NCBI RefSeq assembly: GCF_902686445.1
Contig: NW_025920104.1
Span: forward strand, 3,472,001-3,536,000
Length of the DNA stretch: 64,000 nt
Direction of reading: 5' to 3'
DNA from: Sciurus carolinensis
Lineage: Eukaryota > Chordata > Mammalia > Rodentia > Sciuridae
Position 1 is the first letter of the stretch, and the number at the start of each line of letters is the position of its first letter. Positions 45,606 to 60,599 of this stretch are shown piece after piece. Below the pieces are notes generated by a model. It saw only the letters and a list, made by a program, of their open reading frames with translations. It made no database searches and was not told where the DNA came from. A program made the translations under genes and the position numbers.

Positions 45606-46320
45606 CAAAGACCAAGTTTATTTTGAATTTAAAATGACATTCCTCCATGAATAGTAAGTACTCTGGATCCTCTTCCTTCATCCTCTAACATGATAAGAAC
45701 ATGATAAGGGGGAGTGTATTCATTACAACCAAAAGTTATGTTCCTATAATGGATAGAGTTTCTTCTCTAAATTTCAGATAGATGCAATCCAAATCACAGC
45801 CTAGAATGTGACAGACTGGAAAAAGTGGAGGTTAGCTTTGTTACAGACAGTTGTGACCTCAATGTTCTGACTCACACAACCATGTGACAGGGGAAGAGTT
45901 TTTTGGGAAAGAGTCATTCAGGGGATGACAGATGCCTGAAACCTCAGGGGATATTCCCTATTCTTTCATCAATATTTTCTCCAGGTCTCTCTCAAAACCT
46001 GTCCCCATGAATTATGTGTGTTGTGGTCATTTATAGATAAGGACACTGACTGAGGAGTAGTAAGCTTTAGAAAAATTAAAATGGGTCAATAATAGGAATA
46101 TTCTCTCCTTGAATTTGAGATGTACTTAAGTAGAAGGATGTTACCTATTCTGAGAAGACACTTGCAAAGAGCTAGAGCAAAGTGCTCTGTTAGGAAAGGG
46201 TGAGCCTAACAGCTCAGTCCATCTTCTACCTGGGTCAGTCTGCCCACCTACAATTATTTAGGGAAGTTTACTACCTTCCCTTGTGGTGGCAAAACACTTC
46301 CTCAAAGATCACCACTTAAC
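45606..46320. other. Non-coding sequence upstream of zinc-finger array
   Basis: I looked for a KRAB box or exon here and saw none. It may be intron-like sequence of the parental zinc-finger gene. Confidence 0.4.
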
Positions 46321-46324
46321 ACCA

Positions 46325-48063
<1,739 letters not shown>

Positions 48064-48774
48064 GTTGCAGTCATTGCTCATGATTTTTTCACTCCAGCTA
48101 CCTCACTCTCCCAGTGGGGACCCCCACATGTTGTGGTCCAGGTAGTCTCCTGGTTTCAGCAGTAATCTGGTGCTGCCACTTTTGTCCTTCTTATTCTGAG
48201 CTATTGGGAATGAGGAACTACTGGTTCTTCCATCTTTCTATTGTGAAGAACATTATAGGACTATAAAAATTCCAATCATGTGAACCGAGCTAATACATTG
48301 CCTTTTATAAACATATATTGTTGGTTCTTTCCCACCAGAGTACCCTGGTGTATAAAATAAATTGGTAGATTTATAACATTGATTCTTTCTTCTTGGTAAA
48401 TACACAAAACATAATGCCCTGCAGCACCTATGTGTATGACTTAAAATGATATTCTGTTTAATGAAAGTAGCATTTTGTGACAGATCATGTGCTTTTCTGT
48501 CATTATCTTCAAAGTTAAATGTGTGGGACTTGCCATGTGATTTGCTTTTGAAGGAAATTAGACTACAAAGACATTTACAAATTTTTGAAAGAGAAAACTA
48601 AATGCAGTTTCACTAGAAAACACTACTGGTTTGTGAGAAAGTATTACATTTCAGTGTTTTTGACTCAGATCTCAAAGAAATGTGTGTGCTGCCAATATAA
48701 AGCTAAACTGCATTTCCTTTCACAGAAAAAAAATTGGAAATAACTATTCCTACTCATAACAGAAGTGTCTGTGT
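48064..48774. other. Spacer between two convergent zinc-finger arrays
   Basis: No gene recognised. It may hold 3'UTR sequence from one or both arrays. Confidence 0.4.
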
Positions 48775-49885
<1,111 letters not shown>

Positions 49886-50904
49886 TCAATACCTTTATTA
49901 TACTGAATACAGTTCCCAAATGGGAAATTTGCTACCAATTTTTACATTGTACAGAGTGGTATTTCTCCCTCTGAATACCTCATTAGAGACTGTAACACAC
50001 GGTAGAAAATAAATCTATGACTTGGTACAGATGGATCCTCATAGCTGAAAGCACCAGAGCCCATCACCTGGACCATGTGAACACACAGAGGTGGCAGGGT
50101 AGGTGACAGCATTCTAACACAACCTCAGGCTGTTTTTCACCTCTCAACTTTTTCATTCCAAAGCGTGAACTCCATGGTATCTCACAGAGTAAACTATCAG
50201 TTAGTGTGAGGATCAGGTCTAGACCTGCTAGGGCATAGGTAGACTGACCCACAGTGACCAAGCAGGCAGTGTGCAGGGCAAGCAAACTCCTGCTATGGAG
50301 CAGGAAGACTGATCAAAAGAGAAATAGGGCAGTGTGAGGGGCCTGTGGAAGTTGTGGTTGTGGGAAGAATGCACCACATTCACAGTGAGACACTGTGAAG
50401 AGTATGGGCAAACCTGCTGAGTGCTGAGGTGCAGAGAAAACTGACTCAGATTGAGCAGGCAGGCAGTGTGTCTTGTGGAAGGCTGCATGGTGAATGGAAG
50501 ACAGACACAAGTGAGGTAACAAGCAATATGATAGGCATGCAGAAACCAAATATACAGTGGTCAGAGGTAAGTACCAGTAGGTGTAATATGGTCACAGGCT
50601 TTCCTTCAGACCCTCATGTGGAATTGCAAAAAGAAGACTGGAGTCTCTTCTTCACCTTCCATTTTCAGCTGCATGAAGAGGCCTGCAGAGACATCCAATA
50701 GCAGACATCAGGGCATGCAAAACAGATTGAGTTGAATAAGAATTGCCACCCAAGCAGAAAGCCTGGCAACTGCTATATTCAAGGAAGCCACGTTCCCTGT
50801 CTCTCTGTTTGAGGTGCAAACAGTGACCCTTTCCTCAGCTGTTGACTATAAGCCAGTTACTTCCCTGAAGTTAAAAATGTGGTCTGTGCAATGCAGCAAA
50901 GTGA
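49886..50904. other. Non-coding sequence, unassigned
   Basis: Overlapping short frames on both strands at 50060-50700 have no recognisable domain. Composition is more balanced than in the left half. No repeat named. Confidence 0.4.
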
Positions 50905-51526
50905 TGTTGAAACTATTGGGGTTCAATATCAACCGATCCCTAGAAAGTCAAAGTGCACACACAGTAATGCAAGTCACACAATGAGGTCTTATTCTAAGCA
51001 AGCTCGAGCCTGGACTGCGACCAGCTCTCAGATCACTACAATGGCTGAGTGGGGAGCGGCCCCGAGGGATGAGAAAGCACTCTAAGAAATTTCCAGTCAT
51101 TTACATACAAAGACCTGTACATTATTGGTTAACATTCGAACAGCTAAACATTTGTTCCCTTTTGGTTGGGTCCTGCCAATTTATTTGAATCTCATTGGGT
51201 CCTGCCAAAACTGAATGGTCCTGGAGAAAGAAGGGAGGATGGAGGGGGTGAACTATGCAGAGAAGATGAGTCGGGGCTAGCCCCCCCCATCCTTGATAGA
51301 TAAGTTTTCTGGGCAGCTGCCCATTTCTCAGAATGATATCCCCTAACAACCTTGATAAACCCCAGGGGCCCATTATGTCCTGTTTGTCCTGTATTGGCTC
51401 TTAAGGGTATCACCTGCCTGTGTCCTGGTGGTTAAGATAGTTCCTCATTCCTTAGTGTTTGCGCACCCTTTCCTGGGGTGGGCGGAGGTTAAAGGTCAGT
51501 TCCCAAAATGGCTTGTTCATACAACA
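50905..51526 (-). mobile_element. Gammaretrovirus-like solo LTR
   Basis: On the minus strand it opens at TGTTGTATGAACAAGCC. It contains GC-rich CCTCGGGGCCGCTCCCCACT, a polyadenylation-region TTAGAATAAGACCTCATTGT (AATAAG rather than AATAAA), and ends near AGTTTCAACA. The R-U5 order and about 620 bp fit an ERV class I LTR. No gag-pol-env is next to it, so it is a solo LTR left by recombination. Confidence 0.65.
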
Positions 51527-51863
51527 TGGCCACACAGATGTTACCTTTTTCTCAAAAAAAAAAATAAAATAAAAAAAAAAACAAAGAAGAGGCATCACAT
51601 TCAACCCAAAGGTATCTCTAGAGTTGGGATCAAAGAGATTTGTCATTATTGTATATGTGTTACATTAAATAGAGTTAATTGGTAGAAATAAGTTAGAGAA
51701 ATTCAGTCATGCCAGCTTGGGAAACTCATTGTTTAATCAATGTGGAAGGTCATAGAAGACTGCACATTAGTGACAAAGACAAAATGAGTGAACTTGAAGA
51801 CACAGTAAAGTGAGAAGTGTAAATAAGTAGTCAATTGGGGAAATAAAGGGGACATTGCAAAAT

Positions 51864-52048
51864 TCCTCCTTTCTCATACCTGGGATTGAACTCAGAGGTG
51901 CTTAACCACTTGAGCAACATCATCAGTCATTTTTATTTGGAGACAGAGTCTCACTAAGTTGCTTAAGACCTTGCTATTTTGAATTTGGTGATCTTTCTGC
52001 CTCAGCCTCCCAAGCCACTGGGATTACAGTCAAGCACCACTGCACCCA
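51864..52048 (-). mobile_element. B1-dID composite SINE
   Basis: Minus-strand ID unit (plus: CCTGGGATTGAACTCAGAGG), then B1 (plus: GAGACAGAGTCTCACTAAGT, GCCTCAGCCTCCCAAGCCAC). GCAAAAT is repeated at 51857-51863 and 52049-52055. Confidence 0.93.
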
Positions 52049-52055
52049 GCAAAAT

Positions 52056-54089
52056 AACTCTTATAGAAATGATGAAAGCACATTCAGGTCTTGGTTTTCC
52101 TGTGTGATACAGGGTTCCTATTGCCAAATGCATGCAAACTTCTATGCATCCAAGCAGAGGAGAAATACACCTGTGCTCCTCAGCCTCTGCCTGTGTTTCT
52201 GAGAGGGGCTTGTGAGTTAGGATTCATGACTGAGGTGACTGAGAAATAAGGATGATCATGTTCTCTGGCACCTACTCTCACTTTTTTGCCAAATAGCAAT
52301 TTCCAGGAGTCAAGGTAAGTTATCACTGATTTACATGGCTTAGTTTAAGTTCTAAGGCACTCTGGAAGTAGGACTCCAACAACCTTCAGTCTTCTGTGTG
52401 CTCTTTGGTTCCTGTTGACTACTCTATCCTGGTGACAAGAGCTGCTTGGTGTTGGGCAGGCCCAAACAGGTCTGTAGTTAGACTCTCACCTGGCGATGTC
52501 CAGTAGGCTGTTATGTTCTCAGTGGATAGCCAGGGCTGGGAACTAGCTATGTTATGATTGGTCAAGTCCAGAAACACTATGATTCAGCATATAGACTCAA
52601 ATTCGTGAACATTATCTTGTGAGCACATGCCCCCCATGAAACTTCTTGGCAATGTGCCTTATTCGTTTGAGTTGTTTATCAAAAGGGTCTATGAAAATGG
52701 CTTCGCCAGCTTGCTGATGTAATCATCAACTCTGAATAAATGATGGCCAATATTCTCACCGGGTTTCACATATAATTGCTGAACCCTCAAGCCAGTTTCC
52801 AGGGTCAGGGCCCCCACATAACTCTTTGCAACAGACATCCATCATAGGGAGTATCTGCTCCAGTTTCTAGGAAATTTTCTTCCTGATGTACTCAAAATCA
52901 TTCAGAAATAACTTCTTAAATAAATTCATTACTAATTACTAATTTTTTATTCTAATATTTAATGGCATTCTAAAAGGATGACATTTATGTGTGTGTTTTC
53001 AGGCCTTACTCATAAAGGGATATTTTTTATAATCCACCTTTGATTTTCAACATTGCAGTTTACACATATACCATTGCTATTAAAGTTAGGCATGAGATTC
53101 AGTTTTCTAAATGCTTTAGATTACATTTATTTTCTGATACCCTAATATGTGTTTAGTACTGACTAAAATATTAAAATGACAAGAGAAGTTTATTTTTAGC
53201 AAAATTACTGCTTATGTACTTGCTAGGAATAGTGGATTGAGTTTCATTTTAGTTCTTATTACTTTTTTACAAATGTGCATTCAATACTCCCAAATCACAA
53301 CACAATTGAGCCTTGGTACCATATGCCCATTAAAATTGCAAGTCTTTGGTAAAAATTTGGCTTCTTTACTGAAATGTATCTCAATCATGTTTAGAATTTT
53401 ACCAGATTCAATTTTCTGACATGAAACTTACATGAAGTTTTTCATATCAGAATCCATGTTCTTTGTGGGGAAGAATATGACATTGTTTTCATTACTAAGG
53501 TCTAAGATAACCACTGTCTCTGCAGCAGAGTGACTACATTTTAAACATTAATATTCAATTATCCCTGCATATATTTAATAACCAGCACTGTTCTGAGTGG
53601 TGTAAATTGAATAGCAAGAGGTGTGAAGTTGTGGTCATGAGAACTGCATTCTAGCAGGATGAAAAATTACACCAGTCAGAAGTGAACCAGCTTGTTGCTG
53701 TGTGATAGTTGTGAGAGATGTGACAGACTCCGAGTTAGGAGTGGGGCATGACCCTACACATCTGTTGAGTGAGTGAGTGAGGGGGATAGAGACCAAGAAG
53801 GCTATGACTGATGTCCAACATCACCTCTCTGAAAACAACTTTCTTTGGGATGTGTCCAGGAGGGACCCGTTCACTCATCAATGCAGTTGCATTTGTGAAA
53901 ATAAGAATTTCTAAAGGACTGTGGAAATTCTGCTTCAGACAGGACTGCATCTCCTGCTTTCTGAGCAAAATGGCCAAGCAGAGCCCTCAGCTTAGGTGTT
54001 GTGCCCTGGCCCTCAAGTGCTGACCCATCTGCCTCCCACTCAGTGCAGATCTGGCACCCATGGAGATGCTGGAAGTGATCAAGGACTTG
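52056..54089. other. Non-coding sequence, unassigned
   Basis: The block at 52450-52830 has LTR-like features (GAATAAATGATGG, balanced composition), but no clear ends. The motif order at 53570-53690 resembles an ancient mammalian repeat. Frames at 53735-54122 have no recognised domain. Confidence 0.4.
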
Positions 54090-54521
54090 TGTTTCAGTCA
54101 GACTTTTCACTTCTGTGACCAAAGAAATGAAAAAAAAAAACCAATTGGAACAGGAGGTTTATTTGGGGGTTATAGTTTCAAAGGTCTCGGTCCATAGGTT
54201 GTCAACTACATTGCTCTGGACCTGGGCTGAGACAAATGCCATGACAGAGTGTGTGGAGGAGGAAAGCATCTGGGTACAGAAAGACTAGAAATAACTCCAC
54301 TAAACAGGTAGAAAATATAAACCTCAAAGGCATGCTTCCATTTAACTACCTCCTTTAGCCACACCCATCTTGCTTGTAGTTACCACCACATTAATCCATA
54401 TTAGGGGAGTAATTGACTAATTAGGTTAAGACACTCCTAACCCAAACACTTAACCTCTAAAATTTCTTGTTTTGTGTCACACATGAGCTCTTGGGAGACC
54501 CCTCATATCTAAACCATAACA
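54090..54521 (-). mobile_element. MaLR-like solo LTR, minus strand
   Basis: On the minus strand it runs from TGTTATGGTTTAGATATG, through GAGCTCATGTGTGACACA, a GGTGTGGCT block and CTTTCCTCCTCCACAC, to an AAATAAACCTCC polyadenylation region and TTTGGTCACAGAAGTGAAAA. About 432 bp. It is the best preserved of the three related LTRs (others at 10233 and 21723). Confidence 0.85.
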
Positions 54522-55246
54522 ATTTGTATACCCTAAATACATCGACCTCATTAACCACAGACTCTCACATGAGGTCTGACATGCATTATCTAGAGGTTCC
54601 CAGTGCATTTGCAATCATGCCGTGATCATCACTGTGAGGTACATGTGAGAGAATGTAAGTAAACTCCACCAGTCTCAACTGAATCTGCAGCATCATGCAG
54701 GCAAGCAGTATCCATGGTCTTCCACATCCCAGTCACTACTGTTGGAAAATCCTCCTCTGTAGATGGACCTAAGTCTGATCACCTGTGAAATGGTTTAACA
54801 ATCTCTTATGATCTCCAAAAGAGTCAATATGTTAATGTATACTGGGTCCCCTATCAGACTCTTCTTAAATACAAGTCAGACAAGTATATTTTCAATAAAT
54901 GACAGAGAATATTCAAGCATTATCCAGGATTCTGCTGACTGAACAGCTTTGTACAGGAGTTGGCATCAGTTTAGCTGCCTCTGACCTCTGCACACAGGTG
55001 ATCACTAATTACATCAAGTTAATTGTCCAGGCAGCACAAGCCAGGGCTTTAAGTCTGGTGCCACAGAGGACAGAGATTGCCTGGCCCTTCCTGCCTTCAT
55101 AGGGCCCCCTTTTTCAGGTCTCTGGAAATTCCAGACACCAGTCATCACCATCTCTTCATTTCTTTATCTTTTCTCTGTATTTATGTTAAAAAACAAACAA
55201 GGAAATGATTCCTCTATATACTCCCTTTATATATTTCCTCCAGTTA
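54522..55246. other. Non-coding sequence, unassigned
   Basis: A 67-codon plus frame at 54899-55102 is protein-like in composition but not recognised. Otherwise nothing supported. Confidence 0.4.
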
Positions 55247-55325
55247 TTTTTTCCATTACTGAAGACTGAACCCAGGGCTTCACACATACTAGGCAGTGCT
55301 CTATTACTGAGCTATTTCTTCCACA
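55247..55325 (-). mobile_element. ID/tRNA SINE, diverged, with target duplication
   Basis: Plus-strand CTGAACCCAGGGCTTCACAC and CTATTACTGAGCTATTTCTT are the reverse of a decayed ID unit. CCAGTTA lies at 55240-55246 and 55326-55332. Confidence 0.85.
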
Positions 55326-56910
55326 CCAGTTACCAAGTTAGAAGAGGGAAAAATTCATGATTGAGGACATGTGCAAAAGTGAAAATTCAGTACCATTTTT
55401 TAGAAATTTCAAAAGGCAAACATATATTCTATAAAAATTTAGTAAGTTTGAAATAGGGGAAGATAAATAAATGATTCCTCATAGTCTTCTCTGGCACAAG
55501 CTCTTTCCTCTGAACATACATGCCTTCCACAGTACCTGCAGTGCTGGGTCATCTGTGTTCCCTGGTGAAAGATCTTTATTTCCATTGGTACTGACCTCCT
55601 GCCTGCTCATCTCAATAGTCTGTGCTCACAGAGTCCTAAGCCCATTAGAGCCAATGACATGGTTATTGAGCAAATTCTACTCTCAAGAGGGCATGGACTG
55701 AATGAGTAAAACACGAATGCAGAAAACCACAGAGTAATGTTGGTAGCAGATATATCTCAGTGTGTCCCAAACCCAGCATGACCCATCTGGAGTCCTGGGG
55801 AGTCTTAATTGGAGCTCAAGTCCTTAATTGCTTCTGGGTGCACCCAGAACACACATGCACATTTGTGAACCCAGAAGAGATACAAAAGCGGTAGTACCAG
55901 GCAAGTCATGCTGCCAGTGTTTGCACTGTCATAGCTCAACTGCCAGCTTTCTCCCTAATGGGAGAATCTTGCAATCCAGGAACTCAGGAGACAGAGCTAG
56001 TGATGTGCAAGGAGCTCCCGGTCTTCCTGTATGAAAGTCATCCACCCCTATGAAAACCTAACCCTTGGTCTGGTGATGGCTCCTACCCAAACCCAGAAAT
56101 ACATGTGATATATGAAGGATCAGAACAGGAATAACTCTTCAGTCCCAGGGCAGTGTAAGACCATGACCCTTGCTGCAGAAAGAATATAAGCCCCTTCATT
56201 TTGGATAAAGAAATGTAAAAACTAGAGCTTGATATTTTTATTAGCCCAATGTGTTGACAGATTTTCAATTCCCACCTGGATTCCAAAACATGGAGGTCTC
56301 TGACTCTGGCCATGGGGGTGTGGCCCTCCACCTTTGACAAGCACAGGACTTCTCATATTTGCTCATTACTGCTTTGTGCATAAGCCATCTTCATCCTCAT
56401 TCATAAGGGCTCTCTTCAGCCTCTTATGATGTCTAAATGTCCATCTTCCTATCCTCTGTGTACACTTATCCTGGGTCATTTTTGGTCCTTCACAGGGGTC
56501 TTCAGGAATGTTACTCCAAAACCTGACTTCCAGGTTTGTCCTCCATGGATACAAGCATCAACTAAGTGACTTGGAAATCATCTCATGATGTGCTTGATGA
56601 ATTCAGTGAGTTATCCCAATTGAATGGATCAAGAGCTGTGATCTTGTAGATTTTCTCTGTAAACTCTTGCAACAAAAAGTAGAATATGAATCATGTTGAC
56701 AGTAGTATGAAGGATGAAGGAAATGGGGAAAACAAAAGAAGACATTAATACTTTTAAAGTAATTACTTTGGTAGAAAAATGATTTAGTCACATACAACTG
56801 CTCTGAAAATGCACAATTCTGATGCACTGGAGCAAAAGCACAATCTAGTCACATTATACTTACAGACATTGGGGCAAGGTTTTACATATTACATTATGTA
56901 GTCCATAAGA
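55326..56910. other. Non-coding sequence with two protein-like minus-strand frames
   Basis: Minus-strand frames at 56366-56554 (charged, with KRLKRALMNEDEDGL) and 56083-56340 are adjacent and might be parts of a decayed retrocopy or exons. I cannot identify a family. Confidence 0.35.
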
Positions 56911-57110
56911 TTTTTTCATTTTATTTATTTATTTATTTTTGGTACTAGGGATTGAACCCAGGGACACTCTACCATTGAGATACATCCCCAGATTTTTATT
57001 TCTTATTTTGAAACAGGGTCTCCCTAATTTGCTGAGGTCAACCTCAAACCTACAGTCCTCCTGCCTTAGCATCCTATGTCACTGGCATTATAATTATGTG
57101 CTGTGGCACA
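56911..57110 (-). mobile_element. B1-dID composite SINE
   Basis: (TTTA)n tail on plus, ID unit (TAGGGATTGAACCCAGGGAC), then B1 (GAAACAGGGTCTCCCTAATT, CCTCCTGCCTTAGCATCC). Confidence 0.92.
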
Positions 57111-57499
57111 TGGTCACATGAAATTTAAAATGTCACTTCCTGTACACAAACATCTGTACCATTTACCATCTAGGGGTTTAGATTTGTTGTCCACTAGCAA
57201 TGTATTGAAGAACAGGAAGAGGAATAGGAAGCTGAAAGATTTAATGCAAGAGCAAAAGTAACAAACTCACAAATTTCTCTGAAGAGAAGAAACCAAGGGA
57301 AGGGAAGTAGCTGCTTATTGTTCTTATAGGCTTTGGGATTTCCTCCCAAGTTTTTAAAATGTATCTTTCCATATACAAATATCTGTATCCATTCAGGAAT
57401 TTTAAGTAATTTGTACTCATGATCATAATTCCTAAACACTAGCTCTTTCCTTTCAGTGACAAAAACATGGAAACTTCCCCCCCCAAAATGGAATTCCCT

Positions 57500-57830
57500 T
57501 GTAGTTGCTCAGGGGACACATGAAGGACCTCTTTAGTCTCACATCTATGCAGTCCTGATGGTACATATGTTTGCATGGCATATGTTGGAGGGAGTTCCTG
57601 TGAATAGGGTCTGTCCAGCTGATCACACACTCTGGCCTTTTCACTTTTGATTCATCTACTGCTGGATCATAAACTTCTTTAAGCTGCTCTATGATGCTCA
57701 TTCTCTGAGCTACTCTAACTTTTTTTTCCTCAGTTCACTGAGTTGCTAGTTGAGGCTACTTAGGGGTGAATGAGTCAAAACTAGAACTTGTTCCTGATGT
57801 AACTGTGAGGGCTCCCGCTAGTGCTCCATT
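57500..57830 (-). pseudogene. RNF11: RNF11-like processed pseudogene
   Basis: RNF11 is a small RING-H2 ubiquitin-pathway protein. On the minus strand the frame from 57701 reads LKEVYDPAVDESK, then RPECVI, then MPCKHMYHQDCIDVRLKRSF and MCP. This matches the RNF11 RING and the helix before it. Upstream DNA (to about 57830) still matches the segment before the helix, including CTAGCAACTCAGTGAACTGA and AGGAACAAGTTC, but with a stop. The second zinc Cys (CVIC to CVIS) and the final Cys are lost, and about five codons between CVI and DPI are missing. No introns, so it is a dead retrocopy. The match ends near 57500. Confidence 0.75.
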
Positions 57831-58417
57831 GACAGGTAATGCATGGGGATTTGTTCCATGGTGAGGTCCCAAGTGCTCTTCCCCAACTCCTGAGGCTGGT
57901 GTGGGTCTGTCTGCACAGATACAGAAGCCCTCTGAGAAGTTGTTCTAACTAGTACCTAGGGTTCAGATAATATAAAAGTTTTTATATAATGTGAACCTCT
58001 GCTTGCAGACTTGCATAGACTTATATAGTACTTGCAACAACCTTGCTGGTTCTGATTCCTTAACTGCTTTAATGAGGAAAATGTGGATACAGGAGAAATT
58101 AGTAACATGACAAAATTAAATGGTTCAACTTTAAAGTCCAACTATTACTCCTAGCCATACTTCCCCTTGAGGGAATGTATCTCTCCCATGTATTGCCATG
58201 AATGTACATTTCTGATAAATGTAATCAGTCTCTTCCAGTAATCACAGCCTTCTCCTCTTCTCCTGTTCATAGAATATCTTCCCTTGTCTATATTGTTTCA
58301 CACAGAACAGGGTTCACTGGACACACCTTGTGTCCTTCAGTCCCCAAATTTCATCATATTTAACACCAAGATTTATCATTATTTACTCACTTCAAAAGAT
58401 ACCACCCTGGACCAACA

Positions 58418-58421
<4 letters not shown>

Positions 58422-58462
<41 letters not shown>
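58422..58462 (+). repeat. (CA)n microsatellite
   Basis: About 20 uninterrupted CA units. It is a candidate polymorphic marker. Confidence 0.96.
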
Positions 58463-58465
<3 letters not shown>

Positions 58466-58626
58466 CTAACCTTCTAGTGTGTATGCTTATCCAGGCAGCT
58501 GTACTGGGGACACCAGTCTTCCCTGGTCATTGGTCAAATATGATCAATGACATATAAATTCAGAAATTCCAATTCCACAACCTAACCTAATCTCAAAGGC
58601 TCTGCCACCCAGTACATGCAGTAAGA

Positions 58627-59061
58627 TTAAACAGCCAATTTCAAATTAAAATTTATTGGAATTAGTGAAGTTTGTCCACCCAGAAGAAAACGCCTCCTGT
58701 TCTCACCAGAATCAAGCTTATGGAAAATCCTGGCAGCCAAGTCTCTGGAGGCCATGTCACTACACCTGGACCTCAGCACTTCATCTCCACAGGACAGCTT
58801 TCTTGTTATGTGGTGGATAAACATCCATCCCACAGCCTCATCACACATGATCTCATCAGCCATGTCATCCAAAGTCAACACTCTGTACAATTGGGATGCT
58901 GTTAAGGTAAATCTAATCAAGGCTTGCCTCTCCAACACATTTCCCTTGAAGTAAGCTGTAAGATGCAGTTGGGAAAAACTATCCATGTCCCCTCCTTCTT
59001 CATGTCTTCCCACCACTTTCAGGATTGCTCCTTGTGGGTTGTCAATCAACATTCTTTCATG
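58627..59061 (-). CDS. Unrecognised 141-codon open frame, possible exon
   Basis: This is the longest open frame outside L1, zinc-finger and GC-rich repeat sequence. It starts at an ATG at 59050-59052 and ends at the stop 58627-58629. The protein has mixed charge with an amphipathic helical look (LDDMADEIMCDEAVGWMF, DMASRDLAARIFHKLDSG) and no signal peptide, membrane segment or motif that I recognise. An acceptor-like CACAG lies just upstream (59062-59066 on plus) and a donor-like CTG|GTGAGA lies within it (58701-58706). It could therefore be an exon of 58707-59061 rather than a single-exon gene. It may equally be a decayed gene piece. No function is proposed. Confidence 0.3.
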   Translation of the reverse strand, partial: HERMLIDNPQGAILKVVGRHEEGGDMDSFSQLHLTAYFKGNVLERQALIRFTLTASQLYRVLTLDDMADEIMCDEAVGWMFIHHITRKLSCGDEVLRSRCSDMASRDLAARIFHKLDSGENRRRFLLGGQTSLIPINFNLKLAV

Positions 59062-59344
59062 CTGTGAACATCAGTGTGACCATTGAATTAGAAATAGTCA
59101 TGTTGAAAAGATACAATTGAGGAAAAAATATCAGCATTATGGAATGTCCATAATTTATAAAAAGCAAAAGAGTGACCTCTCAGTGACCTTCAGGCTGGGA
59201 TCAGCTGGTGTCGTTAGGAGTGTGATGCCTACAAATTTTTAAACATTGAGGATCCTCAGTTTTTCTCTAGCCTCATTATTGATTTTAATGAATTTGTCTT
59301 TAAAATGACATAGATCAAAAGTAATACAATTTTGAAATTCTTAG

Positions 59345-59500
59345 AACTTTTTTTAATTTGATACATTCAGTTATACAAGACAGTATATGTATTTTGACAT
59401 ATCATACATACTTGGAGTATACCTTCCCATTTTTGGGGTTGTACAGCATGAGGAGTTATACTGGTTGAAGTCAGACATTTTTTAGATCTCTCAAGTTTTC
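59345..59500 (-). mobile_element. L1 3'UTR end, minus strand (older subfamily)
   Basis: The T-rich start and ATTCAGTTATACAAGACAGT, TTTGACATATCATACATACT and TTTTGGGGTTGTACAGCATG look like the reverse complement of an older squirrel L1 3' end. Strongly 5' truncated. Confidence 0.5.
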
Positions 59501-60357
59501 ACATGGGATCCAAACTAAGATGCATCATTTAATTCACCCTCAATGTCTCCTTTGGTTTCATTTGAAAGAGTTTTTTTTTTTTTTTGAGTTTTCATGATCT
59601 TCACAATTTTCAGGAATACTTGTTGGATCTTTTGTGAAACAACCCTCAATTTCTTTTTTATTGATTTTTTTCTCATGAATTATAGAATTATATGTTCTGG
59701 GAGGAAGAACACAGAATCAAACTTCTCTTGTTATTATATTTTAAATATACAGTATCCACATAGTGCTTATCAAATTAGGTTCATGGGTTGCAATATATGT
59801 ATTCTTCTGATGGGAGATATTGATAAAGAGGGAGGCTGTACACTTGTACGTAGAGAGAGGATAGAGTACACTTTTATTTTTATTAATATTTCTGTTAATA
59901 TAAAACTGGGTCAAAATGTTAAGGAAATGGAAGGTAAAGAGAAAGGGCCAACTTTACTGGCTTCACTCAAAACTGAGTCCTTGTCCTGAGTGTGGGAAAG
60001 AACTTCCTTTTCCTCATTCCCAGGAATGAGCAATGAATAAATTAGAATTTCTTAGATCAACAGAAAGGTGAAAACTTTAAACTTATAGTCTATAGTGGAC
60101 AAACACTTTTACCTGATAATTCTTTCTACAAAAGAGTGAAGCATGAATCATACAATCATATAATTTTCTTAATTCACAAAATATGTAAGCAACTGCAGCA
60201 TATACTGCAGTGGAATACATGGGCTGAAAATTCTTTTATGTGCCACAGAAAGTGATCTCATTAAAAGAAAATTGAGTCAACACAATTTTACATTTCACAC
60301 AGTCTTTGACACTGTCTTCACATTTAAAAACTGAACAAAATCATATTCAATAAGTCA
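59501..60357. other. Non-coding sequence, unassigned
   Basis: A 131-codon plus frame at 59594-59989 is AT-rich, lacks any recognisable domain and looks like chance. T run at 59571-59585. Confidence 0.4.
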
Positions 60358-60548
60358 TCTTTTTTGCAGTAGGAATTGAATCAAGTGGTATGCTAACAAT
60401 AAACAACATTCCCAGTCCATTTTTTTTTTTTAATTTTGAGGCAGGGTATATCTAAGTTGTTCAGGCTTGGCCTCAAACTTAGTTCCTCAATACTCAGCCT
60501 CCCAAATTAGTAGAATTCCTGGAATTAATAGGTATGTACTACCATGCT
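60358..60548 (-). mobile_element. B1-dID composite SINE, diverged
   Basis: Plus strand shows a decayed ID unit (GCAGTAGGAATTGAATCAAG), a T run at 60419-60432, then B1 (TTTGAGGCAGGGTATATCTA, ATACTCAGCCTCCCAAATTA). Confidence 0.85.
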
Positions 60549-60599
60549 TATTAAATACTTAAAAAACACTAAAATACAGTATTGTTAGCTTCAACTGAG

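Noticed and set aside
52260..52318. 18-nt microexon (AAATAG|CAATTTCCAGGAGTCAAG|GTAAGT)
   Set aside because: The splice sites look reasonable, but an 18-nt exon cannot be supported without transcripts, and no neighbouring exon is seen.
59594..59989. 131-codon plus-strand frame as a gene
   Set aside because: Composition is that of AT-rich non-coding DNA, with no domain and no splice or promoter context.
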